Assembly: GCA_015066815.1 (NCBI GenBank)
Contig: SVNR01000003.1
Span: 1 to 64,000, forward strand
Source of the DNA: Ruminococcus sp.
GTDB taxonomy: Bacteria > Bacillota > Clostridia > Oscillospirales > Ruminococcaceae
DNA: 64,000 bases
Reading direction: 5' to 3'
Each line of letters begins with the position of its first letter. Within the stretch, counting starts at the first letter, position 1. Positions 36,986-44,891 of the stretch are shown here, piece by piece. The position numbers and the translations under genes are program-made. The notes beneath the pieces were generated by a model. It saw nothing but the letters and a program-made list of their open reading frames with translations, was not told where the DNA came from and ran no database searches.

Positions 36986-38131
36986 ATGGCAGGATTTGTT
37001 TTTGAAAATGATGCGTATGATCCGGAAGTAAATATAAAGGTTATAGGAGTTGGCGGCGGCGGCGGAAACGCTCTTAACTGCATGGCTGATTCCGGTGTAA
37101 GCGATATAGAGTACATAGCAGTAAATACAGATGCATCTGCACTCAGAAATTCCAAGGCTACTTCAAAGATCCAGATAGGCGCAAAGCTTACAAGAGGAAG
37201 AGGTGCCGGAAATAAACCTGAGGTTGGCGAAAGATCTGCTGAAGAGAACAAGGAAGAGATCGCAGCTGCTCTTAAGGATGCTGACATGATATTCATCACA
37301 GCAGGTATGGGCGGCGGAACAGGTACAGGTGCTGCTCCGGTTGTAGCTCAGATAGCTAAAGAAATGGACATACTTACTGTTGCTGTAGTAACAAAGCCTT
37401 TCCTTTTCGAAAGAGAGCAGAAGATGCTCCAGGCAGAAAGAGGTATAGCAGAGCTCAAGAAGTATGTTGACTCTCTTATCGTTATTCCTAACGAAAAGCT
37501 TCTTGTTGGTCTTGACAGACCTCTCACTATGAGAGAATCATTTTCACTTGCTGACGATATCCTCAAGACAGGTGTAAAGAGTATTTCGGATCTTATCACT
37601 GATGATGGATTTATCAACCTTGACTTTGCCGATGTATCTACAATCATGAAGGGTGCAGGTTATGCACATATGGCAATCGGTCATGGTCAGGGCAAGGACA
37701 AGGCTACAGATGCAGCAAAGGCTGTTATTTCAAGTCCGCTTCTTGAAACATCAATATCCGGTGCAAACAGACTTCTTATCAATATCGCAATGTCAGAAGA
37801 CGTTCTTGCTGAAGATGTAGATACAGCAACAAAGATGATAACAGATACAGCAGCTGATGATGTAGAGTTTATCTTTGGTACAGCATTCAAGGAAGATATG
37901 CAGGATGAAATGCGTATTACAGTTATCGCTGCGGGTTTCGGCGAAACTAAGAGTGTTATTCCTCCGATGGACAATCCTATCACGGTTGATGAACCTCCGG
38001 TACAGCCTGTGATTTCTAAGCCGGCTCCGAAGCCATCACCTATCTCATCAAAAATGTCATCAGTATCAGCAGCGGCATCAGATGAAGATGATCTTGATGC
38101 GATATTCAAGATACTCGATAATAAAAAATAA
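36986..38131 (+). CDS. ftsZ: Cell division protein FtsZ
   Basis: A 381-residue tubulin-like GTPase forming the Z ring. It has VIGVGGGGGNALNCM, the tubulin signature GMGGGTGTGAAPV, the T7 loop NLDFADV and a Pro-rich C-terminal linker. The C-terminal peptide DLDAIFKILDNKK replaces the common DIPAFLR-type tail. GAGAGGAG lies before the ATG. No ftsA lies beside it, unlike many dcw clusters; the membrane anchor must be encoded elsewhere. Confidence 0.98.
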   Translation: MAGFVFENDAYDPEVNIKVIGVGGGGGNALNCMADSGVSDIEYIAVNTDASALRNSKATSKIQIGAKLTRGRGAGNKPEVGERSAEENKEEIAAALKDADMIFITAGMGGGTGTGAAPVVAQIAKEMDILTVAVVTKPFLFEREQKMLQAERGIAELKKYVDSLIVIPNEKLLVGLDRPLTMRESFSLADDILKTGVKSISDLITDDGFINLDFADVSTIMKGAGYAHMAIGHGQGKDKATDAAKAVISSPLLETSISGANRLLINIAMSEDVLAEDVDTATKMITDTAADDVEFIFGTAFKEDMQDEMRITVIAAGFGETKSVIPPMDNPITVDEPPVQPVISKPAPKPSPISSKMSSVSAAASDEDDLDAIFKILDNKK

Positions 38132-38140
38132 TATTTTTTT

Positions 38141-38176
38141 ATAATGAACGCAAAAATATTTTTTTGCGTTCATTAT
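38141..38176. repeat. Perfect A-type hairpin after ftsZ
   Basis: ATAATGAACGCAAAAA / TTTTTGCGTTCATTAT, 16 bp perfect with a 4-nt loop. Relative to the ATAGTGAACG arms elsewhere, one base pair is changed on both sides (G-C to A-T). It may also end ftsZ transcription. Confidence 0.8.
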
Positions 38177-38181
38177 GATTT

Positions 38182-38222
38182 ATAGTAATTTAAACGGAAA
38201 ATATAGTTTTCGTTCACTATAA
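38182..38222. repeat. Second, degenerate A-type palindrome after ftsZ
   Basis: The outer arms TATAGT and ACTATA enclose an inner imperfect palindrome (ACGGAAAA / GTTTTCGT). Its right end TTTTCGTTCACTATA matches the right arm of the copy at 44616-44628. The remainder up to 38333 is AT-rich and featureless. Confidence 0.6.
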
Positions 38223-38333
38223 AAGGCAGTATGTTAATTTTTTATTGATGTGCTGTCTTTTTTTATTATTAAGCATATTGTATTTGTGTAAAATAACTGA
38301 TTTTTGCAGAAAAAGCTTGTTACATTTTTTGTG

Positions 38334-38363
38334 TTGATAATAGTATTGATTATATGGTATAAT
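38334..38363 (+). promoter_or_regulatory. Promoter of the DivIVA-like gene
   Basis: TTGATA, 18 nt, TATAAT. Confidence 0.7.
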
Positions 38364-38448
38364 ATAATTATCAAAAACTGTAAAGTGTTTTATGACTTTT
38401 GCAGTTTGTAAACAACACAGCATGTCTTATTTCAGGAGGAAATATATT

Positions 38449-39858
38449 ATGAGCGATAACAACGAATTAGGCATATTAAGGGAAACCAACGGCTTCAGCA
38501 AAGGATATGTTAAGGAAGACGTTATAAAGTATACAAAAAAACTTACAGATGAGATCGATGAGCTTAATGAAAAGGTGAAAACTCTTGAGGGACAGCTTGA
38601 TGAAGCTAACGAGAAGGTAAGAGCGACCGAATCAGCTCTTGCTTTATCCAAAAACTCCAAGGGTGGTTCAGATAATTCATCGGGCGGCAGCGAAAGAGAA
38701 AAACAGCTTGAAAAAGAAGTACAGAATCTTACAACAAAGCTTAACTCTACAACTATAACTCTCAAGAAACTTGAAGAAGCGCTTCAGTCTGAAAAGAAAG
38801 CAAGACAGAGTGAAAAGATGCTTTATGAGGCAGAGAGAGGAAACGCAGGAGGCGTACCGGCATCACCGGGAACGTCACCGGCTCCGGCTGTATCAGCAGC
38901 ACCTTCTTCTGATAACAATAAGGATATAGAAGAGCTTAACAAGCAGCTTGCTGAAAAGGAAGAACTTATAAAGACAAAGGATAACCTTGTACAGTCCAAG
39001 GAAAACATGCTTAAGGACAAGGAAAAGGAAATAGTTTCACTCAAAAAATCAGTTGCCCAGAAGGAGCAGCAGATAAGTGATCTTAATTCCGAAGTAGAGT
39101 CTCTTAAGGAAAAAGCTTCATCTTCTGAATCAGAATTCAAGAGCTCGTTTGATATAGGAAACGTATTTATCGAAGCTCAGAACACTGCAAAGAAGATTAC
39201 AATAGAAGCACAGACTGCTGCAGACAAGCTTTCTGAAGAAGCAAAAGAAAAAGCAGAAAAAACTATAAACGACGCTAATGCAAAGGCTGAAGCTACAACT
39301 AAGGAAGCAGAGGAAAAGAGCGAAAAGCTTGTAGCTGAGGCTGATAAGAAGGCTGAAAAGATCATCAAGGAAGCAGAAGAATACGCTGAGAATGTTAAGC
39401 TTGAAGTAAGCGAAAAGGCAGATGGACTTGACAAGATTTCTGAAGAAATCAGATCAACGTTCAAGACAGATATCGACGGACTCAAAGAAAAGCTCAAGAA
39501 CATCACAGACGCTCTGGCTGTTGCTGAGGAAGAGCTTACAAAGACTGTCAGTGATGCAGACAAGAAGCTTGATGACTACGGAAAGACTATGTTCGATAAG
39601 AAGTCACTTGATGAATACATAAAAACTCTTCCGCCTGTTGAACGTCCGTCGGCTAAAAACGGAAACAATGCCGGTGGTCCGGATTCCAAGGTATCATGGG
39701 CTATGGATGATCTTGAAGCGCTTACAAAGCAGGTTCAGATATCAACAGAAAACGCTCCTGCGCCGGAGAAAAAAGAAAAAGGCAGTAAGCACGGTGAAAA
39801 ATGGAAAAACGATCTTGCAGCTCTTGCAAAAGAAGCAGAGATCGAGGTTGTTGACTGA
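38449..39858 (+). CDS. DivIVA-like coiled-coil protein
   Basis: A 469-residue, highly charged, mostly helical protein. The N-terminal motif NGFSKGYVKEDVIKYTKKLT matches the DivIVA membrane-binding start (F/G-Y-x-x-x-x-V). Coiled coil covers about residues 30-120; a Ser/Ala/Pro linker (about 130-155) and a second long coiled coil (about 160-370) follow. The second coil includes repeated Ala-Lys-Glu heptads (EAKEKAEKTINDANAKAEAT) typical of DivIVA relatives. The C-terminus is a poorly structured basic region. It probably senses curved membrane at septum or poles. ATG 38449 follows AGGAGG by nine bases; the longer frame upstream lies in leader RNA. Placement after ftsZ fits a division or polar scaffold role. 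Confidence 0.78.
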   Translation: MSDNNELGILRETNGFSKGYVKEDVIKYTKKLTDEIDELNEKVKTLEGQLDEANEKVRATESALALSKNSKGGSDNSSGGSEREKQLEKEVQNLTTKLNSTTITLKKLEEALQSEKKARQSEKMLYEAERGNAGGVPASPGTSPAPAVSAAPSSDNNKDIEELNKQLAEKEELIKTKDNLVQSKENMLKDKEKEIVSLKKSVAQKEQQISDLNSEVESLKEKASSSESEFKSSFDIGNVFIEAQNTAKKITIEAQTAADKLSEEAKEKAEKTINDANAKAEATTKEAEEKSEKLVAEADKKAEKIIKEAEEYAENVKLEVSEKADGLDKISEEIRSTFKTDIDGLKEKLKNITDALAVAEEELTKTVSDADKKLDDYGKTMFDKKSLDEYIKTLPPVERPSAKNGNNAGGPDSKVSWAMDDLEALTKQVQISTENAPAPEKKEKGSKHGEKWKNDLAALAKEAEIEVVD

Positions 39859-39891
39859 TTTATTATAGCTTACCAAAAAAATAAATATCTT

Positions 39892-39927
39892 AAACATAGC
39901 CGGAACGAACTCCGGCTATGTTTTATT
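39892..39927 (+). terminator. Terminator of the DivIVA-like gene
   Basis: AAACATAGCCGGA / TCCGGCTATGTTT, a perfect 13-bp stem with a 6-nt loop and trailing T. Confidence 0.92.
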
Positions 39928-40021
39928 GAGTGTACTGTTTATAAAACTGAAAACAAGCATGACAAATCAGCCCGGAACGGTTGGTTTTTTAGGACAAAAA
40001 AATACAGAGGAGTTGTAAGTC

Positions 40022-42151
40022 ATGAAGGTCCTTAAAAGAGACGGAAGAGTTGCCGAATATGACAAAATGAAAATAGTCCGTGCGATAAAAAAGGCAAATG
40101 CCGAAGTACCTGAGCGTGAAAAGGTAGAAAACAATTCTATTGATAATATAGTAAGGTATATAGAAAAATATGCTGAAAACAGAATGCTCAATGTTGAAAC
40201 CATTCAGGATATGATAGAAAGCGAGCTTGTAAGGCAGGACAAATATACGCTCGCAAAAAAGTACATAATATACCGTTATCAGAGAGCTCTTCTCAGAAAA
40301 GCCAATACAACCGACGAGTCTATCCTGAAGCTTATCAGAAACGAAAATAAGGAGCTTGCGGAGGAAAACTCCAACAAGAACTCAATACTTGCTTCAACTC
40401 AGAGAGATTATATCGCCGGTGAAGTTTCAAGAGACCTTACAAGACGTATGCTTCTTCCGGAGAGAATATCACTGGCTCATGACCAGGGCGTACTGCATTT
40501 TCATGATTCTGATTATTTTATACAGTCTATTTTCAACTGTTGTCTTATCAATATAGGAGATATGCTTGACAACGGAACCGTAATGAACGGAAAAATGATA
40601 GAATCTCCGAAAAGCTTTCAGGTAGCATGTATTGTTATGACTCAGATCATTGCAGCTGTAGCAAGCAATCAGTATGGCGGTCTCTCTGTAAATACGATGC
40701 ACCTCGGAAAATACCTCAGAAAAAGCAGGGAAAAGTATCTGCGTGATATGAAAAACCAGTTTGCTGATAGTCTTGATGAGGCAACCATAAACAAAATAGT
40801 AGAAAACAGACTTTATGATGAACTAAAATCAGGCGTACAGACTATACAGTATCAGATAAATACCCTTATGACAACAACAGGTCAGGCACCGTTTGTTACT
40901 ATTTTTCTTCATATTGATGAAAAGGACGAGTATATTGAAGAGAACGCAATGATCATTGCGGAGATACTCAGGCAAAGATACGAGGGAGTAAAAAACGAAG
41001 CAGGCGTCTATGTTACTCCTGCGTTTCCTAAGCTCATATATGTTCTTGATGAGCATAACTGTCTTAAAGGCGGAAGGTTCGATTATCTTACAGAGCTTGC
41101 CGTGAAGTGTTCTTCAAAAAGAATGTATCCTGATTATATATCAGCGAAGAAAATGCGTGAAAACTATGAAGGAAATGTTTTCAGCTGTATGGGCTGCCGC
41201 AGCTTTTTATCGCCATGGAAGGATGAAAACGGTGAGTACAGGTTTGAAGGACGTTTCAATCAGGGCGTTGTAAGTATAAATCTTCCTCAGATAGGTATTA
41301 TTTCAGGCTCTGATGAAAAAACATTCTGGAGACTGCTTGATGAAAGACTGGAACTTTGTTATGAAGCGCTTATGTGCCGGCATAAGGCACTTGAGGGAAC
41401 TGTTTCGGATGTGAGTCCGATTCACTGGCAGTATGGAGCTATAGCAAGACTGAAAAAAGGTGAAAAGATAGACAAGCTTCTTCACGGCGGATATTCAAGT
41501 ATTTCACTCGGATATATAGGTATTTATGAAGTTACCAGACTTGTAAAGGGTGTAAGTCATACAACTGCAGAGGGAGAAGAGTTTGCGCTTAAGGTTATGA
41601 ATCATATGAAGGAAGCTACTGAACGCTGGAAAGAGAGAACAGGCATAGGCTTTGCGCTTTACGGAACGCCGGCAGAAACACTCTGCTACAGGTTTGCACG
41701 TATTGACAGAGAAAAGTTCGGGGTAATAAAAGACGTAACTGATAAGGGCTACTACACGAACTCCTATCACGTTGACGTTCGTGAAAAGATAGACGCGTTC
41801 AGTAAGTTTAAGTTTGAAAGTCAGTTCCAGAAAATATCCTCAGGCGGAGCTATATCATATGTAGAGATTCCGGATATATCAGGAAATCCCGAAGCCCTTA
41901 AGGATATGGTGCGTTTTATATATGAAAACATTCAGTATGCTGAGTTCAATGCAAAGTCCGATTATTGTCATGAGTGCGGTTTTGATGGTGAGATAATCAT
42001 AAACGATAATAACGAATGGGAGTGTCCGCAGTGTCATAACAAGGACCGTTCTTCTCTTACAGTGACAAGAAGAACATGCGGATATCTTGGCGAAAACTTC
42101 TGGAATACGGGTAAAACCAAAGAAATCAGGGAAAGGGTACTGCATCTGTAA
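40022..42151 (+). CDS. nrdD: Anaerobic (class III) ribonucleoside-triphosphate reductase
   Basis: Reduces NTPs to dNTPs without oxygen. 709 residues: an ATP-cone regulatory domain (about 1-95, KVLKRDGRVAEYDKMKIVRA), a 10-stranded barrel with cysteines in FNCCLINIGDM and FSCMGCRSF, a C-terminal zinc site with two Cys pairs (CHECGF and CPQCHN), and the glycyl-radical motif RRTCGYLGEN near the end. ATG with GAGGAG upstream. The activase gene follows after 6 bases. A strict or facultative anaerobe is implied. Confidence 0.97.
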   Translation: MKVLKRDGRVAEYDKMKIVRAIKKANAEVPEREKVENNSIDNIVRYIEKYAENRMLNVETIQDMIESELVRQDKYTLAKKYIIYRYQRALLRKANTTDESILKLIRNENKELAEENSNKNSILASTQRDYIAGEVSRDLTRRMLLPERISLAHDQGVLHFHDSDYFIQSIFNCCLINIGDMLDNGTVMNGKMIESPKSFQVACIVMTQIIAAVASNQYGGLSVNTMHLGKYLRKSREKYLRDMKNQFADSLDEATINKIVENRLYDELKSGVQTIQYQINTLMTTTGQAPFVTIFLHIDEKDEYIEENAMIIAEILRQRYEGVKNEAGVYVTPAFPKLIYVLDEHNCLKGGRFDYLTELAVKCSSKRMYPDYISAKKMRENYEGNVFSCMGCRSFLSPWKDENGEYRFEGRFNQGVVSINLPQIGIISGSDEKTFWRLLDERLELCYEALMCRHKALEGTVSDVSPIHWQYGAIARLKKGEKIDKLLHGGYSSISLGYIGIYEVTRLVKGVSHTTAEGEEFALKVMNHMKEATERWKERTGIGFALYGTPAETLCYRFARIDREKFGVIKDVTDKGYYTNSYHVDVREKIDAFSKFKFESQFQKISSGGAISYVEIPDISGNPEALKDMVRFIYENIQYAEFNAKSDYCHECGFDGEIIINDNNEWECPQCHNKDRSSLTVTRRTCGYLGENFWNTGKTKEIRERVLHL

Positions 42152-42157
42152 AAAAAT

Positions 42158-42676
42158 ATGAATTATGCTAAGCTTAAGCCGTACGATATTGCTAACGGTA
42201 CGGGAGTCAGAGTTTCGCTTTTTGTAAGCGGGTGCACTCATCATTGCAAGGGATGCTTTAATCCTGAAACATGGGATTTTGATTATGGTGAAGAATTCGG
42301 AAAAAAATGCGAGGATGAAATAATAAAGCTTCTTTTACCGGATTATATAAGAGGATTATCTCTGCTTGGCGGAGAGCCTATGGAGCCTTCAAACCAAAAA
42401 GCGCTTCTGCCTTTTATAAGGCGGCTTAAAAAACGCTTTCCTCATAAGGATATATGGTGTTATACCGGATATACACTTGAAACTGAGCTTCTCAGCGGGC
42501 GTGCAAGGTGCGGCGAAACAGAAGAGCTGCTTTCATATATTGATGTGCTTGTTGACGGAGAGTATATAGAAAATCAGAAAAACCTTCGTCTTGCTTTTCG
42601 CGGTTCAGAAAATCAAAGGCTCATAGATATGAAAAAAACTCTTGCTCTCCATAAGACGATATTACTTGATCTGTAA
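42158..42676 (+). CDS. nrdG: Anaerobic ribonucleotide reductase activating protein (radical SAM)
   Basis: 172 residues. It installs the glycyl radical on NrdD using S-adenosylmethionine and a [4Fe-4S] cluster bound by the CTHHCKGC motif (about residues 27-34). The SAM-contact motif LSLLGGEPM is also present. It lies 6 bases after nrdD with no ribosome site beyond weak purines, suggesting translational coupling. Confidence 0.96.
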   Translation: MNYAKLKPYDIANGTGVRVSLFVSGCTHHCKGCFNPETWDFDYGEEFGKKCEDEIIKLLLPDYIRGLSLLGGEPMEPSNQKALLPFIRRLKKRFPHKDIWCYTGYTLETELLSGRARCGETEELLSYIDVLVDGEYIENQKNLRLAFRGSENQRLIDMKKTLALHKTILLDL

Positions 42677-42744
42677 GCTTTTGTTTTCCGTGTATCGGTG
42701 AGCGTTTTCGCCGGTGGTTTGTGTCAGTGTCAAATATTTTTTTC

Positions 42745-42773
42745 TTGACAAGACGAAAGTAATAAACTATAAT
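42745..42773 (+). promoter_or_regulatory. Consensus promoter immediately before an A-B-A repeat
   Basis: A perfect TTGACA, 17 nt, TATAAT. The expected transcript start (about 42780) falls inside the first repeat arm, so the whole element is the 5' leader of the gene at 42895. Confidence 0.88.
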
Positions 42774-42879
42774 TATAGTAAACGACATGCACTAAGCTTT
42801 AGTAGTCAGCGGATGTGCAAGACAATAAAAATAAATTTATTATAGTGAATCAAGAATATTTTTTTAGTATTCATTATAA
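42774..42879 (+). repeat. A-B-A repeat element forming a 5' leader
   Basis: A left A arm (TATAGTAAACG) is followed by a B module (42785-42827) in which the outer ATGCAC / GTGCAA pairing and the CGGATGTGCAA block are kept while the apical part is replaced by the palindrome CTAAGCTTTAG. An A hairpin follows (ATAGTGAAT / ATTCATTAT, about 42840-42878). The element ends six bases before the ribosome site of the next gene. Confidence 0.8.
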
Positions 42880-42894
42880 AAAGGAGAAACTGTA

Positions 42895-43296
42895 GTGAGT
42901 AAACAACATGCTGATTGTATATGGACAGGAAAAAAATGCACTCTGTTCGGTCTTCCGATTTCTTTTACAAGATACTATGTAACAGAAAAAAAGATAATAT
43001 GCAGATCCGGATTTTTCAATGTAGTTGAAGAAGAGATAAACATTTACAAGATAACTGACAAAAAGCTTACACTTCCTTTTTTTCAGAGAATCTTCGGATG
43101 TGGTACGATAACTATATTTTCAAACGATACAGATACAAGAATAAAAGATCTGGTTTCCGTAAAGAAGCCATATGAGCTTCTGGAGATTATAGATAAGCAG
43201 ATCGACTCGGAGCGTGACAAATACGGCATAAGAGGCCGTGATATGATGCTCGGCTCAAACGAAGTCGACTGCGATTGTAACGACGGAACAGAATAA
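42895..43296 (+). CDS. Small PH-like (DUF304-type) protein
   Basis: 133 residues, GTG start with AAAGGAG upstream. It has the pattern of bacterial PH/DUF304 domains (a strand run such as YYVTEKKIICRSGFFNVVEE, then the DKKLTLPFFQRIFGCGTITI segment and an LLEIIDKQ helix). It lacks the usual transmembrane pair, so it would be soluble. The C-terminal tail ends DCDCNDG. Function unknown. It is expressed from a consensus promoter through a structured leader and followed by its own terminator. Confidence 0.68.
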   Translation: MSKQHADCIWTGKKCTLFGLPISFTRYYVTEKKIICRSGFFNVVEEEINIYKITDKKLTLPFFQRIFGCGTITIFSNDTDTRIKDLVSVKKPYELLEIIDKQIDSERDKYGIRGRDMMLGSNEVDCDCNDGTE

Positions 43297-43306
43297 TCTG
43301 ACTAAG

Positions 43307-43336
43307 AGGGTGATACCAAAAATATCGCCCTTTTTT
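43307..43336 (+). terminator. Terminator after the PH-like gene
   Basis: AGGGTGATA / TATCGCCCT (one G-U pair) with a 7-nt loop and six T. The next gene's ribosome site follows directly. Confidence 0.8.
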
Positions 43337-43359
43337 CTTGCAGAAAGGAAAATAAAAAT

Positions 43360-44418
43360 ATGCTTTCTTTTATCACAGAAAAAAAATCCTGCTGGCAGAC
43401 GCTCAGTGAGGAAACAAGGCCTGTTTATGTTTATGGAATGGGTAATGGCGCACAAAAAATTCTTGATGTTTTTGAGGAATACAAAATAAAAGTAAAAGGT
43501 TTTTTTGCAAGCGATGAGTTTGTAAGGGGGCACTCGTTCAACGGCTACAAGGTCAGAAAATACTCAGAGGTATGCGATGAAGAAGATGACTTTGTCATAG
43601 TTCTTGCGTTTGCTGCCGGATATGATTCACTTATAGAAAAAATAACTCATATGTCGGAGAAGCATACACTATATGCGCCCGACGTTCCTATAGAGGGCGG
43701 CGGACTTTTTACATACGAATACTGCATGGAACACGCTGCGGAGATAGAAGAGGTTTATGAGAGCCTCTGGGATGATTTTTCAAGAGAAGTTTTTGCAGGG
43801 GTTATAAACTTCAGGATAAGCGGAAAGACAGAGTATCTTAGTCGTATTACAACACCCAAAAGCGAAGTTTATGAAAACATAATAAAGCCTGTCGGAGATG
43901 AAACATATGTTGATCTCGGTGCATATAACGGTGATACAGTCGAGGAAATAATAAAAGCTGCAGGGGGAAAATACGGCACTGTATTTGCGCTTGAACCTGA
44001 TAGCAGAAACTACAAAAAGCTTGTCAGAACCACTGAAGGTATGGAAAACATATATACATTCAACTGTGCTGTATGGAGTTCAGATACTGAGCTTATGTTT
44101 GCCGCAAAAGCAGGAAGACAGTCGTCAGTCAGCAGCAGCGGAAAACCTGTAGAAGCCCGTTCGGTAGACAGTATACTTGACGGAAAAAAAGCCGATATAA
44201 TCAAGATGGATGTTGAAGGAGCAGAGGAAGAAGCTATAAACGGTGCAGTGAACACAATAAAAGCTTTTTCACCCAAGCTTATGATATCGCTTTATCACAG
44301 AAACAGGGATATTTTTTATCTTCCGCTCATGATAAAAAAGCTCAATCCTGAATACAAGCTTATTATCAGGCATCAGCCTTACATACCTGCATGGGAAACC
44401 AATCTCTATGCAATATGA
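43360..44418 (+). CDS. FkbM-family methyltransferase
   Basis: 352 residues. The N-terminal 110 residues form a nucleotide-binding-like fold (PVYVYGMGNGAQKILDVF) seen in some capsule and glycan enzymes. The C-terminal part (about 180-345) is an FkbM/Methyltransf_21 domain: SAM loop YVDLGAYNGDTVEE, then VFALEPDSRNYKKL and IIKMDVEGAEEEAI. Probably O-methylates a sugar or lipid-linked glycan. No glycan cluster is adjacent, so the substrate is open. No promoter is evident after the terminator at 43307; read-through may serve it. Confidence 0.85.
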   Translation: MLSFITEKKSCWQTLSEETRPVYVYGMGNGAQKILDVFEEYKIKVKGFFASDEFVRGHSFNGYKVRKYSEVCDEEDDFVIVLAFAAGYDSLIEKITHMSEKHTLYAPDVPIEGGGLFTYEYCMEHAAEIEEVYESLWDDFSREVFAGVINFRISGKTEYLSRITTPKSEVYENIIKPVGDETYVDLGAYNGDTVEEIIKAAGGKYGTVFALEPDSRNYKKLVRTTEGMENIYTFNCAVWSSDTELMFAAKAGRQSSVSSSGKPVEARSVDSILDGKKADIIKMDVEGAEEEAINGAVNTIKAFSPKLMISLYHRNRDIFYLPLMIKKLNPEYKLIIRHQPYIPAWETNLYAI

Positions 44419-44536
44419 TTTGCCTTTAATTTCAAAAAATATTTTTGCGTTTATGAAATATTGATAATTTACCTTATGAAAAAGTGTTTTATATTATTGA
44501 AAGCTTAAGAATTTTTGCAGGAATAGCAGAAACCAC

Positions 44537-44565
44537 TTGCAAAATTTCCTTTTTTGTAATATTAT
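44537..44565 (+). promoter_or_regulatory. Promoter upstream of the six-module repeat array
   Basis: TTGCAA, 17 nt, TATTAT. A transcript from here would contain the whole array (44596-44860) before the aminotransferase gene. Confidence 0.65.
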
Positions 44566-44595
44566 ATATATTAGGGCATCATGACTGATGCGATC

Positions 44596-44860
44596 TATAG
44601 TGAACTAAAAAAACTTTTCGTTCACTATTAGCCGATATGCACGGAGTGACCGCAGGGAACGGATGTGCAAGGCAATATTAATAAATTATAGTAAACGCAA
44701 TAAATAAATTGCGTTTACTATTAGCCGATCTGCACGGAGATGACGCAGTCATCGGATGTGCAAGGCAATATAAATAAAATAATTATAGTGAAAGTCAAAT
44801 TTATTTTGACGTTCACTATAATTACAGTGAAAGTCAGATTTGTTTTGACGTTCACTATAA
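44596..44860 (+). repeat. Six-module palindrome array A-B-A-B-A-A
   Basis: Modules in order: A1 44596-44628 (ATAGTGAAC / GTTCACTAT), B1 44629-44678, A2 44688-44721 (14-bp perfect ATAGTAAACGCAAT / ATTGCGTTTACTAT), B2 44722-44770, A3 44783-44822, A4 44822-44859 (both GTGAAAGTCA... / TTGACGTTCAC). In B2, AGCC / GGC, TGCAC / GTGCA and GATGAC / GTCATC nest into one long interrupted stem. The array fills the gap before the aminotransferase gene. Confidence 0.9.
44683..44823 (+). mobile_element. 141-bp A-B-A unit, copy 1 (MITE/REP-like)
   Basis: This segment (A2, B2, A3) is base-for-base the reverse complement of 60705-60845 by manual comparison. Its ends are imperfect inverted repeats (AATTATAGTAAACGCA and AATTATAGTGAACGTC). 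No coding capacity, so movement would need a transposase in trans. Mobility is inferred from the identity. Confidence 0.75.
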
Positions 44861-44891
44861 AAATACAATTATTGTCTGGGAGGACTCATCG

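Noticed and set aside
37687-38109. 140-codon minus-strand frame inside ftsZ
   Set aside because: Antisense shadow in a strongly conserved gene with no ribosome site or recognisable product.
38392-38448. 19-codon extension of the DivIVA-like protein
   Set aside because: The AGGAGG site and ATG at 38449 fit, and the extension lies across the leader.
44629-44770. Integron attC-like sites for the B modules
   Set aside because: The B ends lack the RYYYAAC / GTTRRRY core pairs and no integrase or gene cassettes accompany them.
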